64,000 nucleotides of DNA, taken from Synaphobranchus kaupii. Its lineage: Eukaryota > Chordata > Actinopteri > Anguilliformes > Synaphobranchidae. The position numbers and the translations under genes are program-made. The stretch lies in the NCBI GenBank assembly GCA_029718625.1, contig CM056389.1:11659880-11723879 (forward strand), written 5' to 3'. The notes under the pieces were generated by a model. That model was not told the DNA's origin and ran no database searches. It saw only the letters and a program-made list of their open reading frames with translations. Shown here in pieces: positions 35,081-48,651 of this stretch (position 1 is the stretch's first letter; each line of letters opens with the position of its first letter).

Positions 35081-36650
35081 CTAGTGGGAATTAAGCATCA
35101 CGCGATGCAGCTAGCGGTCACGGTCAGCACTGGCACTGTACAAATTTTATATCAGACCATGGTGTCCATCCATGCCCTGTAACAGGGCCTTAACAGGACG
35201 GGTGCCTCCCAATACTCGAAAAATGCATCCTCCTTTCTTCCACTACCACCTCCTCTCCTCCATGCCCTGGAAACTGATATTTGTTTCATAATCTAATGCT
35301 GCTGATTACATATTAATTAGCGTCTTGACACAAACCATAATGCCAGGAACATTGTATACTGGTGTATATGCAACTACTTGCACTTGAAACCTACAGGCAG
35401 TTTTGCATACTTCCAGGTAGGAGACGAGTGCGGGAAAGGAGGTGAGGAGTGAATATTGGGATGCACCCGATGAGTCTCCCAGCAGCCTCCGAGGCCTCTT
35501 CTATGTGGTTTGTGTCTGTGATTTTGGTTATTGGCTTAAGTATTTATTTGTTTTTGCTCCACACTCAGCTGCTACTAGTGGCCTTGGATTGTAAATAGGA
35601 TTTGTTGTGGGTTAACAAACAAAATCTTGGTCAAAGAAAAATCCTGGGTCTGGCCCTGATGAAGTTGGCGCTGTGGAGTTAAAATGAGAAACTAAGATCT
35701 ACAAAGTCAGCTTGGATATTGAACATTTCTAGAGAGCATCTCAATCAGTAAATACAGGCCAACTCAGCAGGTATGACTCTCAGTGTTTTTTGTGTTGTTC
35801 CCTCAGTGCAAAAAAATATATTTACATTTCAAGATGTTTTGTTTTTTAAATGTAAAACCTGTTTTGTGAGAGTGGAAACCCAGACAAAATGTAACTCTCA
35901 TTTGTAAGCTGGCAGTGAGCTCATGAGCAGTTATCCCAGCACTTCAGAGCGCTTTATCCTGTGGAAACACCTGTGAAAATTGCAGACACGTCTCTGAACT
36001 TTGCCAAAGTCAACTGTAGCCAGGAGTCAGGCCTGTCGGTGCGGTATCCGCCGCCTCGGCGGGACGTCTGGCCCCTCCCCCTCTCTGAGCCTGCACGTCC
36101 CGGGTGCGTCAGCTGTCTGTCCCGGCCCTTCGGTGGCGGGATGAACCAGAACGGCAGAGACATTGGCCGCCTTCCGACACGGACTGAAAATAAACCCATC
36201 TCTTCAGGCTCCGCTCCTCCGCCCGAGTCTCTCTGGCACTTTTACCGCACCTGACCACCTGCTTAGGTGTAACTTATTTTTATTTTTAACAAAAGCCTGT
36301 TGTATAGTTTAACGCTCTTTAGGGTAGTTTTGTTTTTGTTTGAATAATTGACTGGGGGTAGGTCACAATTTGCCAATCCGGTCTGCACTTCTTCCTCCTG
36401 CGCTGGTCTCTGTTGGGACTATACTTTCCCCATCAGCTGCAACATGGTCCTGGTGACTTGATTGTGAGGATGGACATGATTGAGTGTGCCCTTCCTGAAT
36501 TTAGAGAAATCATTCCGATTATGGGATAGGCCAACAATAACATTTAGAATTTTGAAACTGGGAAATAATTATTATTATTTTTTAAAACAGAATAAATTAT
36601 CCACCCTGCATAGTAAAATGTCCAGTGTCAACTCTAGGGTTTTTTTTTTT
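35081..36650. other. Noncoding DNA, second CpG-rich patch
   Basis: No gene is supported. 36030-36240 is CpG-rich (CCGCCGCCTCGGCGGGACG, CACGTCCCGGG). Overlapping frames exist on both strands, the 97-codon plus frame being the longest. None shows a domain or splice sites that I can defend. Confidence 0.35.
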
Positions 36651-37650
36651 AAAGGGGTAATAAACAGTAAATCACATATTTTGACTTATAAAACTGAGTA
36701 TCTTGTCTCCATTTCATAAATCACATATATCCTATTGTTAAAAAAAACTAAAATGTAATTAAGCCGTGCCACCGCATTTTATGCCAAAAAAGAGGCATTC
36801 GCTGCAACCGAAAGTGAAAAGTTTTGTTTGAGCTACGCCCCTATCCGTGACGTGAAAAAAGGTAAAAACCTTTTTTCTACATAAGCAAGTCCACGCCCCA
36901 TCTCCCCCTCTTCCTTATTGATGGGTATTCAAACTGCGCAAATGAACGTTAGCCCTTTAATTTCAAACGGGTTTCCCCCTTGCTGGCTCCGCCTACGTGC
37001 CTATGACGCATTACCAAATGGATATATTGCCCCTCCCTCCAACTGTAACTCCTCCCTCCTCCCCCCTCCCATCTGTGCTCTCTCACTTGAGCCCAATTTG
37101 CATCTTTTTAAATTGTGAAGTGGGTGGAAACAGAAAAAACGCCGGGCTGCATTTGAAACCAATTTAACACGCTCCCTTCCCTTGCTGTCTTCCCTCGAGG
37201 GAGCTATCTTGTGACGCAATTTGCTACGTGCAGCAAGCAAACTTAAAAGGTGCTCTGCAAGGGAGGATTGACGAGAAACAAACAAAAACGGAACCGAACT
37301 GCCCTCGCAACATTTCGGAAGTGCAACACCATAGAGTTGAAATGTGACCGCCACATAGTTCTGTGGTGACCACCCACTTTTTCCATGTGTAGCATTGCAT
37401 TGTGGGATTCCCTTATTGCTGGAAGCTTGCATTTTATACCCTTGGTGGAAGGGAGGATAAATGAGGGAGCGAGGGAATATAATTACTCCCTGCCCTTTCT
37501 TAAATTGGATCCGAATCACACTGGATGTGGCTGCCATATTTCATCCTGGCATATTGGGGATTCCCCCCTTGAAGCAAGGGAAGGGAACAACAGGAAGAAA
37601 GGATAGATTTTGGATCCGAACGCAGCCCCGGTGTTTATTGCCCCTTTAGG
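36651..37650. mobile_element. Candidate TTAA-type DNA element
   Basis: The left end AAAGGGGTAATAAACA near 36651 is mirrored by TGTTTATTGCCCCTTT near 37632-37648. The outside reads TTAA on the left and TTAG on the right. Internally GCTCCCTTCCCTTGCTG (37170) and GAAGCAAGGGAAGGGAAC (37572) also face each other. No transposase remains. The 178-codon minus frame at 37001-37537 has no recognisable domain. Confidence 0.4.
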
Positions 37651-38189
37651 AGTCCAAAGGGGATCAAAGGCACTCTACTGTGGTAAAATCAGAGTTGATT
37701 GAAGGCTGTAATGGTACGTGCTGTACACATCATCAGATGAAATTACAGTATGTAAAACGTGCCGTCCGATGAAGACTTAATGCAGAAAGACAAGAATGAT
37801 TCCATCCATGCAGATTAGAGTTTATCTGCAATGCTTTCTCTCAAATTTGGATAATGACCATTATCTGTCTGAAATTCATTTTGTCCGCCGCCTATTCGCT
37901 GCAGCTGTCTCTTATGTGCATGCTAGGCTGCTCAGTCATAGGATTATGCTACAATTATTAATTTTTATTCTTGGTTGAACAGCAATACCTTCAAGAGTTT
38001 GGAACTGTGTGCTGAATTTGGTTTTAATTTGCACTTTCCAAAGTGCTTTTTATTTATCCTCCGTTAATAAACCGCCGGGTCATACATAATTTAATATTTG
38101 AATAAAAATTTGAAAAGCTTATTTTTGTAATCTGAGTGAAACCATACCTAAACGTATTAAAGTTTATATTTGGAGATCAGTGACAGGGG
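37651..38189. other. AT-rich noncoding DNA
   Basis: No gene or recognised repeat. The segment 37900-38160 is AT-rich with homeodomain-type words (TTATTAATTTTT, CATAATTTAATA). Confidence 0.35.
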
Positions 38190-38440
38190 GTGGTGGTGGT
38201 GGTGGGGGGGGGGGGGGTATTGCAGATCCCAGCATGCATTGGGCAAGAGGCAGGAATACACCCTTGACAGGTCACCAATCCATCACAGGGCACACACACC
38301 ATTCACTCACACACTCATACCTATGGGCAATTTGGAGTCACCAATTAGGCTAACCTGCATGTCTGGACTGTGGGAGGAAACCCACGCGGACACGGGGAGA
38401 ACATGCAAACTCCACACAGAAAGAATATACATATACAAAC
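38190..38440. mobile_element. LINE fragment (L2-like 3' region)
   Basis: Consecutive phrases ACAGGTCACCAATCCATCAC, CACACACACCATTCACTCAC, GGGCAATTTGGAGTCACC, CTGCATGTCTGGACTGTGGG and GGGGAGAACATGCAAACTCC are the signature I know from abundant fish L2-like LINE 3' sequences. GGT and poly-G tracts precede it at 38188-38217. It is truncated and noncoding. Confidence 0.65.
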
Positions 38441-39129
38441 TTAGCCTATCTTCAGTCAAAGGGAACATTGCTGTTTGTCGCAACATTGACATTTCCTTCT
38501 TTATCAAGTCTGAAGTATACCCGTATTGTAGTAAAATGACTGGGGCGGAAATACGGCAGATTGATGGAACCGCTCCCCCAATAGGCTACTGCCAAATGGA
38601 TCCACACCTCACTACCTGTGTGTGTCCATGGTCTTGCTATTTCAGCTGGAATTAAAGACCACCCCACTTAAAGACCACAGTGAATCAACTTAAGAATATA
38701 TGAGAACTGGCAATTCAGCCCACGTACACTGGCACCTCACCAAATCCCGTGTACTATTTCTGGAAAAAGAACAGTTCTCTTTCACCTTAGAACAGGTTCA
38801 AATTCAAACTGAGGCAGAAACAATTAATTATGATTTCTGTTTGATCCTCCCGTTTTGTGCCTTTGAATTATACATGGATAATCGTTTCACCTCCGGAGGA
38901 GGTTCTCAAACCGAAGACCGTTAATATTTCATGCCGCTCGTTCGAGTGTTGTTTTCGTTCTTCTTTTCATTACCTAATCTCACCCCTGCCTTAAAGTTAA
39001 GACACTTTGGCTCAGGTTTAAAGCTTCTACACGCCAATGTTTCTATTTTTGGTTTTAAAAAAGCGGTTCTGTCTCTAGTTCACAGGTCACGGAGCATAGG
39101 CCTACTGCTTGCTGGTGGGGCTTCATTGA
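38441..39129. other. Noncoding DNA
   Basis: No gene recognised. Confidence 0.4.
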
Positions 39130-39245
39130 TCTAGCTTTGCGTATCGCAAGCTATAGTGGTGTTTCCTTACCATGTTAAATGCCTTTTTATATGTCTCCTT
39201 GGCTAAAAGCGGCTGTCAAGCGACTAAATTGTAAATTGTGAGCTC
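39130..39245. mobile_element. SINE/LINE tail fragment
   Basis: CTTGGCTAAAAGCGGCTGTC followed by AAGCGACTAAATTGTAAATT resembles the GGATAAAAGCGTCTGC...AAATGTAA tail of fish SINEs. The better preserved copy is at 61655-61857. Confidence 0.45.
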
Positions 39246-41737
39246 AGCGCATATTAATAGCAGGGAATACATACGTCTGATTTTGGATGCAGCTGTAAGT
39301 CGTGCGCAAGTGTTGCGTGGTTCCTGCTTCCTGATCTGCACGCCAATGTGGGAAACGCACAATCGCTCTGATTAAAGCCGTATTACCGCTAAACTGGAAA
39401 TGATTGGTTTGCTCCCAAGAGCAACCAATGCCTTTATTGCATTATACAAGAACAATAGCGGAACACTTTATTTATGTTCAGCAAATATGTTCAACACAGT
39501 AACAGGTGTGTCCCATCTATTAAAGAAATTGGCTTTGTGTGGTCCCTCAAATGCAAATTCTCAGCGCAAGGTTTTTTTCTTTTTTCTTTTTATGTTAAGT
39601 AATTGCTCTTTTTAAATATACTAATGCTCACATTAATCTTTTGTTTTAAAGGTGAGAGAGGGGTACGGGCATGACATTATTGTGGGAAATAACAAATAGC
39701 TCAACATTACTCAAAGCTTACTGTTTTAAAAGAAAGCACTATGGGAGGTGATATGCTGTGAAATAGTATCACAGCATGCAGTATCACAAACATAACATTT
39801 CAGATTAAATGATTCAGCATAAATCTTGAATGCTGTAGTTCTCTCAGAGAATAAGGGTGAGCCTTAGACCAGCTTGAAAGTCTCTAGATCTTTATATATT
39901 TTTTTTACGAAATCTTTTTTCATCTTTATTGACATGATGAAATATTTGCATCATCAAGGCACCGTTGTATGTATAATTCTCTTCTCGTCGGCCTTTTGTC
40001 GATGTCACTGTCTGTTTTCTAAGCCTTTAGGTTCCATGTGAAATATTCTAGACCTGTGCATTCAGGGCACGGTTTATCTTTCCCATTCAGTGTATAAAAA
40101 ATCAGTTTCTGACTGTTAAATTCTCACACAAAAGCACTGCAATTCAGTGCTGTATATTATTTAAATGTCACATGCCTTTGTCAGAGAAATGATTTTTGAA
40201 ATGATCGGGGGGTGCGGGTGATTCTGATTGATCTGATCTACGAATCCAAAACCACAGAACTGTTTTTTTTTTGTTTTTTTTTTGTTCATCCTCAGAAAGT
40301 GTGCAGCACACGAGTTACTGACCCCATTCTCTTTGAGAAGCAAAAGTTAAAGTTTGCAGATTCAGCAGTAAGAGATTCGTTGCTTGCATTGCCTCGGGCA
40401 TGTCGGGAGGCCTTTGGGTATTCCAAACACATCTGCAAAAACTTTAAAGTAATGGTTTTTAAAAAAGTAAAATTAAAAAAAAAAACATAACTGACATAAC
40501 AAGATGCATCAACCCTATGAATAAAATATCTCATGAAACTTATCATAAAATTTAAAACTTTGCCATTTCTTTATTTCGGCTTTCTTCCTCTCTCACGGCA
40601 TCATCTTTCCATACTCATTTATGCGGGGAGAAAGTACGCACATCAATCAGTATGCTGTTCCAGCATCGAATTATGCATGATCCCTTTAGAATGATTTCAC
40701 TGTATAAAAAGCAGAGACCTGGGAGAATGAATTTGCACACATGCTGTACACCTTTATCAACATTTCCTGGGGCCAAAACTACACAGAAAAAGTTGTAAAT
40801 ATACAATATTGTATTTATAATACCTTTGACGATATCTATGCTTGTGTTAAAAGCAAAACTCTCAAGTTAAATGTCATGTACTTTCGGTAAATCATGTTAA
40901 TTTGTGAAAAACAATGTGTTTCATATTTTATAGCATGGGGATGCATGGCAGATTATTATTTTTTTTATTGAAAGACTGAATCCTTCATGCATAGACCGTC
41001 CATGGGACGAACAAAGCAGTGCCTAAACGAGCTGCCTTTATCCGCAGGCTTATTATCCAGCCTTGATTTCCCGCTCTTTCCTCTGTCTGCTCCCTTTTGT
41101 TAGCGTTCAGAGTGGATACAAAGAGCGCCGCCATAATTGTTTCGACGAACACAACCGTCAGCGCAAACAAAACCCGTTAGGGTTTTTTTTTTTTATAATG
41201 GAAAGCAATGCATTTCCTTCATATGCATGCACATATGTGTACGAACAGCACCCCTGATGACCAAAGGTGCGTGAGAGAGAGAGAGAGAGAGAGAGAGCTA
41301 TTATCACTATGCATTATTAATTATTGTTGAGGACAAGAATCTCATAAAAGGGAGCAACAGGATATAATGTAGATGTGAGTGAGGACGTACTGTCACAGTT
41401 AGATATTCATGTTGTTAAATGTCATCCTTGATTGAAGAGAACAGCATAATTTCTGCTGAACATGGGAGGGGGTCAATTCCAGGGTGAGAGCTCTTATGAA
41501 ATAGTAGGGCCAAACAGTCACCAAAAGGTCAAACTTTGAATCTAGAATCTAAACAAAATGATTGGAAAATGCCTTCATACAATACAATTTTTTTTTTTTA
41601 CATTTCTTAACGCCAAAGTACTGTTAGAGCATCTGAAGTTTGCAGTGTGGTCCAAACTGAGAACTGCCTTAGGCAGGAATGCAATATGGAATTAGTTACT
41701 CATAAATTATGGCGAATGTTTAATTAGGGTCAATGCT
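39246..41737. other. AT-rich noncoding DNA with a GA tract
   Basis: No gene is supported. It includes poly-T runs (40262-40282), poly-A (about 40476-40485) and a GA tract (41272-41297). Frames of 60-92 codons are lysine/phenylalanine-rich because of A/T runs and have no domain. Confidence 0.4.
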
Positions 41738-41967
41738 AAAGGCATACTGAACTTTGTTCGAATATAATATTGTATAGCTACCTGGTCCCGATATGTGTCG
41801 TAATATTAACGCTGACGCTGACGTTTTTTTTTCTCTCTCTCCTTTCACTCCCATTGCATGGCGAAACCGGTCTCAAAAGCACACTTTTAGCACATAAACT
41901 AATGTAAACAACACAAATTACGCCGATGTATAAAATCACAACATCCAGTATAGTTCAGTATGCCTTT
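41738..41967. mobile_element. Short TTAA-type MITE candidate
   Basis: AAAGGCATACTGAACT at the left is mirrored by AGTTCAGTATGCCTTT at the right, over about 230 bp. The right side is followed by AA to give TTAA; the left flank is CTAA, one base off. Noncoding. Confidence 0.6.
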
Positions 41968-42666
41968 AATTAATCAGGGTCACAGCCAATAGATGGTAGT
42001 CATTAATACATTTGTTAGTAGTACATACATAAACCTACAAAATAAGGGTGCAAGAGGGACACTGAGAATGCACTGTTTCAGATAGCAAAAGGGCTTGAGC
42101 ACATGGTGTTCAATGCAGTATAGGTGGACCTCGTGAAGCCTTGATAAATTTTCAGCATTAGCTGAGCAAGGATGCAGTTCAAATCAACATATTCAAATAT
42201 TTACAAGGAGTCACTAGTGACTTATGCAGTGCCTGTATACCAGGTATCTGGGGTTTAATTTGACTGCTGTATGCATCAATGGAAAGTGTGTGTGATAAAC
42301 AGTGAGGTTTATTTTCATGCATATCTCTCTACCCACCTGAACCCCTGTGTTCATCCGTTGTTTAGCGTCCACCTGCACAATGGCGATGAGGAAAGTGGTG
42401 AGTTTGCAGTGTCTCACCACACTGGCTCTTCCTTTGTTCTTCAAAGAGCTCAGGTGCCATGTGATGAAATGTTCCCCCTCTGGCAATATCCAAGGTTATT
42501 TTTCAGCTAATACAGAGGTGGCCATCCATGGTCCTGAGTGGAGAGCCGCAGGGTCTGCTGGTTTTTGTTTTCACCTTAAACACAACAACTGCTTTAGACC
42601 CAAGCAACCAGTGGGCTAACTCTTGTAATTATTTTGAATTTGATGACATCCGATTTGATGAGAGCC
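41968..42666. other. Noncoding DNA
   Basis: No gene recognised; overlapping frames on both strands near 42214-42619 have no domain. Confidence 0.4.
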
Positions 42667-42875
42667 TGGGGGGTATACAATACGAAGCAGGATTATTGAG
42701 TTAGCCGGATAACTGCACTAAGTAAAAATGTGGAACATGGACTGCTGTTCCGGGTTTTATTAAGTGCAGTTATCCAGGTAGTCCTGCTTCGTGGTATCCC
42801 CCCCGGGATACTTCAAAATATTTACAAAAGTTAGCCCGCTCAACTCCTTAATCCTGCTTTGTGAAATACCCCCCA
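42667..42875. mobile_element. Short MITE, family M1, copy 2 (compound)
   Basis: GGGGGGTATACAATACGAAG with GAGTTAGCCGGATAACTGCA is mirrored by GTGCAGTTATCCAGG with CCTGCTTCGTGGTATCCCCC, ending near 42804. A second right end (GCTCAACTCC, ATCCTGCTTTGTGAAATACC) follows to about 42875, so a further partial copy is fused. Confidence 0.75.
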
Positions 42876-45800
42876 GTTGTGGTAAATTATCTGTGTAATT
42901 GACTTCTTTAATTGATCAATTAAATGCAGAGTGACAACAAAAATCAGCAGACCCTGCGGCCCTCCAGGACCAGGGTTGCCCTCCTCTGAGATGGTCTATT
43001 CTCAGACCTGCTATTGTTTTGCTCAAACAAAGGAGCAGTAGATTTGTTTTGACTGACCATTACGGTCAGGGATGGGCAGAGGTGGAAAGTCCAGGGGTCA
43101 GAAAGTAAAAGTACTGTGTGTACCATGTGTTTCTTCCACCCATGAACTCAGGCAGCTGATTTAATTAATTAGGTCCACCTTCTGGCTGAAGAATTGGCAA
43201 AGTTATTATTATTATTATTATTAACCTTTATTTAGGTAGGTTGACTGAGAACACTTGCTCTTTTACAGCTCTGGGGATGGGCACCATTTCACTTACGTGC
43301 TTCCAAAACTTTTGAGTGTTTTATAATTTGCACTTCATGTATTTTGATTCTATTTGTATTGTGATAATTCAGGATTAGGTATTTCTGTTTTTTTGTTTGT
43401 TTTCAAAATAGGAAAAATGCATCCTTATTCCCTCATATGAAACGTTTTTTTATTTATTTAAATAAAGCCTTTGCATGCCACTCGCTTTGTTCAATTCATC
43501 CCCTTGTTTTGTAATCCTAATATCTGATTGGCTTATCCACCTGTCAGTTAGAATGAGAAAGAGAACAATATCACCTGAATGAATGTCAGATTTATGTCTC
43601 CAGAAAAGCACAATAACACTCAGCTAAGCCTTTGAGTTTGATAATAGGGTCAAATTAACAATGATGTCCCTCTGATTTGTAAAGCAGTTCTGAGAAATCA
43701 GATATTTACCCTGCTGAACTTTGCCAAATTCAAATTAATTTGTCAAATATGTATTTGCTTTGAATTCGACTTAGCCTAGCTTCCAGTGTTATGGTTTTCT
43801 TCAACGTCAATTTATTGTGAGTAGCACTATGAAGGCAACATGAAGGCATTTTTAAGACTTGTTAATATATCATTGAAATTAACAAGAATGTTGCATGTTG
43901 TGTTTTTTTTTTCTTTTTTTTTTCCCAATACAAGCTACTCAGCTAAGTACCATTCAAATCATGACAGGATGGCTCAACATTCGATTAGTTACTGTCATGG
44001 CAAATCAGATAAATTTGTTCCAATCATTCTGAAGAACTCGGATCATAACGTAAAGTTATGTGCACATCTGTCGACAAAGTGGTCATGCTATAATACACAC
44101 AGATGTGCTCGTAACATTACATTTAATGAGATGAATAAATAAACCCATGAATAACCGCCCTGCTCATCATAGTGACATATCGAGTGTTTAAAGAGGAAGC
44201 TGTTTCGCTAATATCCCCAAAATGTGTGATTTCCACAGACACATGAAAGAGAGCATGCCCTGCAGCTATGTGTCATGCTCTACAGTCATGCACAAGGGTA
44301 TTTCAGTGAGCTAGTAGCTCAAAAGCAAACCCAGGGAAGCAAATCCCAGATTTAAGACCGGAAAACTTTCATTTCTCAGATTGCCTTCAATAAGCAAATG
44401 TAATTGAGTTTCATTCAACACCTCTCCTGACTTATTACAGCTATGCTACGGAAAGCAAAATAAATACATGCTGGTGCTTTTCAGCGAAAGAAAAAAAACT
44501 GCATAGTTAGCAACATAGAAATTGTTGCAAATTTTTTAATAAATTTATTGACCTTGAAACACATAAATATGACCGTCCAAATCGTTGATCATGTTTTCCC
44601 TATCTGTGCATTGTTTCCATATCAGCAGAAAGCAGGCCTGACCTACTCTGCGGTTCAATCATTTGGTGGAGCGTTGAATGTGGAACCGAAGCCAGGCCGG
44701 ATCCGGACCGGAACATTCACACAGTGGGACGGCACTGCCACGGCACGCCGTGGGGACTGAGCACGGAATGTTCACCGGGAACGTTAACGTCCCTCTAGAA
44801 CGTGGCTAGATTCTAGCACTGACTATTCGCAACATGGGACTATTCGCACATGAGACTTTTTGACTTAAATATGGACTGAATGACTTGTGATGACTCCTAT
44901 AAGCACAGCTCTTGCTTCCAATGTTACTCAGACTATATTTTGTGCGAGGCTCACATCATAATGCATTTATTTCATGATTTTTTTTGGGAAATTGAGATTT
45001 GTTAAACAAATCCCAAACAGAATATTTACATGCAAGTATAATAAAAATCCACTGCATGCTGCTTTTGCATATCCTGTGTCCATAAATGAAAGTCCACATA
45101 AAATCGAACGAACCCTTATTGTCGGGCCGATAAAGCAGGCGTTTAAAAGTATCGCAATCGCACGTGCCGTCCACGGCACCACCAGCTTATTCAGGGGAGC
45201 ATGAAATATCCCATGATCCTGGCGTGTTAAACTTTACGAGCCCACGTATGTTTGGCGAGGTTTTATTTCCCATGCGAACGCTTCGGAAAACACAGATGGA
45301 AGGAATGCAGGGTAATTTATGGCTGGAGCATCCCAGGCAAGGGGATGGGAAAACCTCTGCTGGAATTGATGGTGACTCATGCTTAGGAAGGAAAAAATAA
45401 TAATTCTGTCTCCCTAAAAGACGGTGGATATATCTGCAGGAGACATGGTGCTAAAAACCATAAAATCAGTGTGCAGTATGTGGTGTACTTTTTTTTTATT
45501 ATGTAAGTTTTTATTAAGCAATTTATAAAATGAGATGAGATCAGTGGTCTTCAGACACTTTGATGGTTTCTCACTCTGTCTGTAATGGTTTGTAACCGAC
45601 TGTTAGCAGGGGCCGCTAATGTTACTATGGCAGCTATGGTAATGGATGTGGGGGAGAGGCCAGGCCCAGTGCGGATTGGCTGGGAGAGGCCAGGCCCAGT
45701 GCGGATTGGTATAGTGACTAGTGACGTATATCTCAGGAATGTATCTCCGAGGCACTTGGTTTGATCACATCACCTGATTTTGTGTCATCATCACTCTCTT

Positions 45801-46414
45801 TTAAGAACTAATTTTGACATTTTTGCTTTTAAGTGAGTTTCCTTCATTTCATTTGTACTTCATCTACATTTCACGTTGTTTTATATTACTGAAATTTATT
45901 AATTTTATTATTGAAATTGGTTTTTCCTATTTTAAATCCCTTTTTCATCTTGTTTTAACATTTTTAACTTGTTTTGTGTATGGTGCATACCTGTCCTTGT
46001 TCTGTGGTGCAATTCACTGTATTTTGTTTTGTAACATTAGTGTGTTTTTGTAACATTAGTGTGTTTTTGTTACATTCGTGTTTTTGTAACATTGCTGTGT
46101 GTTTGTTACATCTCTTGTTTTAATTTCTGGATTTAATCTCTGGACAGAACTCTGAGTTGCAAATGTATGAAAAGTGCTGTGCAAATAAAGTTCCACTATT
46201 AGTGAAGTTATTTGCACATGCTATTAAAAACAAGAGAAGCGTCAGGACTCCCAAGCTGCACAGGTCATTGAGGCCCTAGTCCATAGTGCTGTGAAGCCCT
46301 AAGGCCCAGACTTATTCAGACTGTGCTAACTGTGTCAGTGCTAACCTTAGGAAAACCAGTAACCAGCAACACCCCAAGCACACACACACACACACAATCC
46401 AGAGGTTCTAGGAG
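42876..46414. other. Noncoding DNA with scattered repeat fragments
   Basis: An ATT run at about 43205-43222 is followed by ACCTTTATTTAGGTAGGTTG, a phrase of a common fish dispersed repeat. A two-copy tandem GGGAGAGGCCAGGCCCAGTG lies near 45653 and 45681. Four imperfect GTGTTTTTGTAACATTAGTG units (about 46020-46110) are followed by GTGCTGTGCAAATAAAGTT near 46175, another repeat-tail phrase. A CA tract lies at 46380-46396. No supported gene. Confidence 0.4.
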
Positions 46415-46607
46415 CAGTGGTCTCCAACCCTGTTCCTGGAGAGCTACCATCCTGTAGGTTTTCACTCCAACCCTAACAAAGCACACCTCATTCAACAGCT
46501 AGAGATCTTGCTGAGCTGCTAATTAGTAGAATCAGGTGTGCCAATTAGGGTTGAAATGAAAACCTACAGGACGGTAAGCTCTCCAGGAACAGGGTTGGAG
46601 ACCACTG
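46415..46607. mobile_element. hAT-like MITE
   Basis: Long terminal inverted repeats begin CAGTGGTCTCCAACCCTGTT at the left and mirror it at the right. Nearly the whole element folds (GAGAGCTACC, TGTAGGTTTTCA, TCCAACCCTAA against their complements). The right flank is TTCTAGAG (46608-46615). The left flank is TTCTAGGAG (46406-46414), an 8-bp duplication with one inserted base. CAGTGGT ends plus an 8-bp duplication fit hAT. Confidence 0.8.
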
Positions 46608-46615
46608 TTCTAGAG

Positions 46616-47725
46616 TCTGCAGTGGTTTCTAGATTGAGCAATGATAATTCTTTATCTCACTCCGACCACGAGTTGGGCCTTCTTGGTTATTATATGTATA
46701 TATTTTGTTATCTTCATGATTCATATATTTTAATTGTTCGTTTTTAGCCTATTTTTGGCTCTATATTAAAGCCAACATTTTTTTTTTTTTGCTGTTCTTG
46801 TTGGTGAGTCCCAATAGGCGGGGGGTGGGTGGGAAGGGGTAGGGGTGAGGGGTGGGGGGCGGGGGGGGGGGGCGTTAACTGATAATAATAATAGAATTAA
46901 AAACTGAGAAACTTCTACAGGAGTTTTCTCTGGAGTCTTGATGAACCCCCAGCGTTGCCATGGAAACGCATACCTACCCCGTGGTAAATAACGCAGACAG
47001 TTTTGTAAGTATCAGCAGGACCGGGACAATCTGTCTGTAAGTGAGCCCCAGGGACGGACGTTTTGGCCAGCTTCAACCGAAAATAGAAGAAAAAAAAAAC
47101 CCAGTTGCTCCAAAACAGTAGGCTGAGCCATGTTAGTGCGTGACAACACCCAAGACAGGCTTTAGGGGGGGAAAGGGTAAGCCATTGAAACCTGCCTTGA
47201 CTGTTCGTGACAGTCTCACAGTCTTATTTCCCGTCATTTTTTTCCCCCACAATCCCTCTTTCTGATTCATGCTCCACAGCTGGGACAACATCAGTGGATT
47301 ATTTACATTTACACATTAGGCATTTCGCCAACGTCTTTCTCAGAGCGACTTACAATGAGTGCCAACGAAGAAAAGGGCCTAGATTTGTAAATCGCCAACA
47401 TCCCCATTAATGAGAAGTGCAATGGTTTGGGCCATAACACCCAGTGATAGGAAGTCCTTTGTCATTAAACATGTGGAAAGGGAGGGTAGGGAAAGGATTT
47501 TTATTTTCATTTTGGATAGGGGAATACAGGGTAGATGGGGGGGTGGGGGGTGGAAGAGGGGATTCAGGGTGGAGAAGTGTGGGGGGGGGGGCAGTGGCGT
47601 GTCCTTAGGTTCGACCCCTATCCCTAGGGCAATGGTGTACTTCAGAATAAGGGCTGGGCACAGCAACATTGGGGAAAACAGACATCTGGCAGTCAGACAC
47701 ATGGGGCAGGCCATTCATATTAGCC
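46616..47725. other. Noncoding DNA with G-rich runs and a SINE-tail fragment
   Basis: Poly-G patches occur at about 46818-46873 and 47538-47592. TTACATTTACACATTAGGCA with CTCAGAGCGACTTACAATGA (47304-47358) is the inverted form of the fish SINE tail motif. The minus and plus frames of 111-114 codons here arise from the G-rich tract. Confidence 0.4.
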
Positions 47726-47866
47726 CTGGGGGGTATTCTCCCAAGCAGGATTAGTGAGTCAGCTGCATAACTGCAATGCCAAATCTGCAATGCAAACTCC
47801 CAAATCTGGAAACATGGATGAAGTAAAAAGAGATCTTCAGTAACCCTGCTTCGTAGTATACCCCCC
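47726..47866. mobile_element. Short MITE, family M1, copy 3
   Basis: CTGGGGGGTATTCTCCCAAG with GCAGGATTAGTGAGTCAGCT faces AACCCTGCTTCGTAGTATAC with CCCCC. It is the same family as 33984-34160 and 42667-42875, with a more decayed centre. Confidence 0.7.
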
Positions 47867-48651
47867 TGATGCCCTGCCAGTTCAGCTAATAAATGTGTCT
47901 CGTACAGTACTACACCCTCCTGTCTCCTGTTCATATTTGACACTTTAACGGCGGATTTACTAAAGGATTGTGACTGCTTTTCCGACGCAAAAGCAGCATC
48001 TTAAAAGTCGCAACATGTACATCGGATTTACTAAACGGTAAAAATCGCTATTAGGATGTAATTTGCGGGGGTAAGGTCACTCTGCGACTTTCCTATTGAT
48101 TCCATAGTTAAATGTGTTCATGCATAATGTATTCCTGGGGTGGAGATTATGTAAATTAGGCCAATTAGTATTCCCTCTGATTTACTAAAACAGGCATTAA
48201 TAGCAACTCTCCTTTTTGCGTGAGAATTTTTAGATCTCCTGAAAGCAGGCGTAATTTCTCTGCGCTGATATAGCCAAATAGCTCACACACAGGATGGATG
48301 AGAAGTGTGCCGGGCTATAGACTAATGCATCCTCTAATGCATAGCACTCGAAAGGATACAGAATTTAAAACATGTTTCACACATGTTTCTACTAATCACT
48401 TCTCACTTTCAAGATATAGGCTATTAAATGTCATTTTATTGAAATGTTGTTTTATTGAAAGAACGCAAGGACTATTGTCTTCTAAGTCATCAGCTAGCAG
48501 TTAGTATAAAAACGCAGTTCTGAATTTAAACAATTTTTGTGCCTATATGCCGTTCAGTAGGGTGTACAGTATAATGAATTGTGAATACAGTTAGCCTACC
48601 TTCCGATGCTCTGTGGTCTTCTCCTGTCACAAGTTCGCCCGTGTCTATTCC

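Noticed and set aside
37001..37537. 178-codon minus frame
   Set aside because: Lies inside a candidate DNA element with inverted ends; the sequence has no domain and no clear coding bias.
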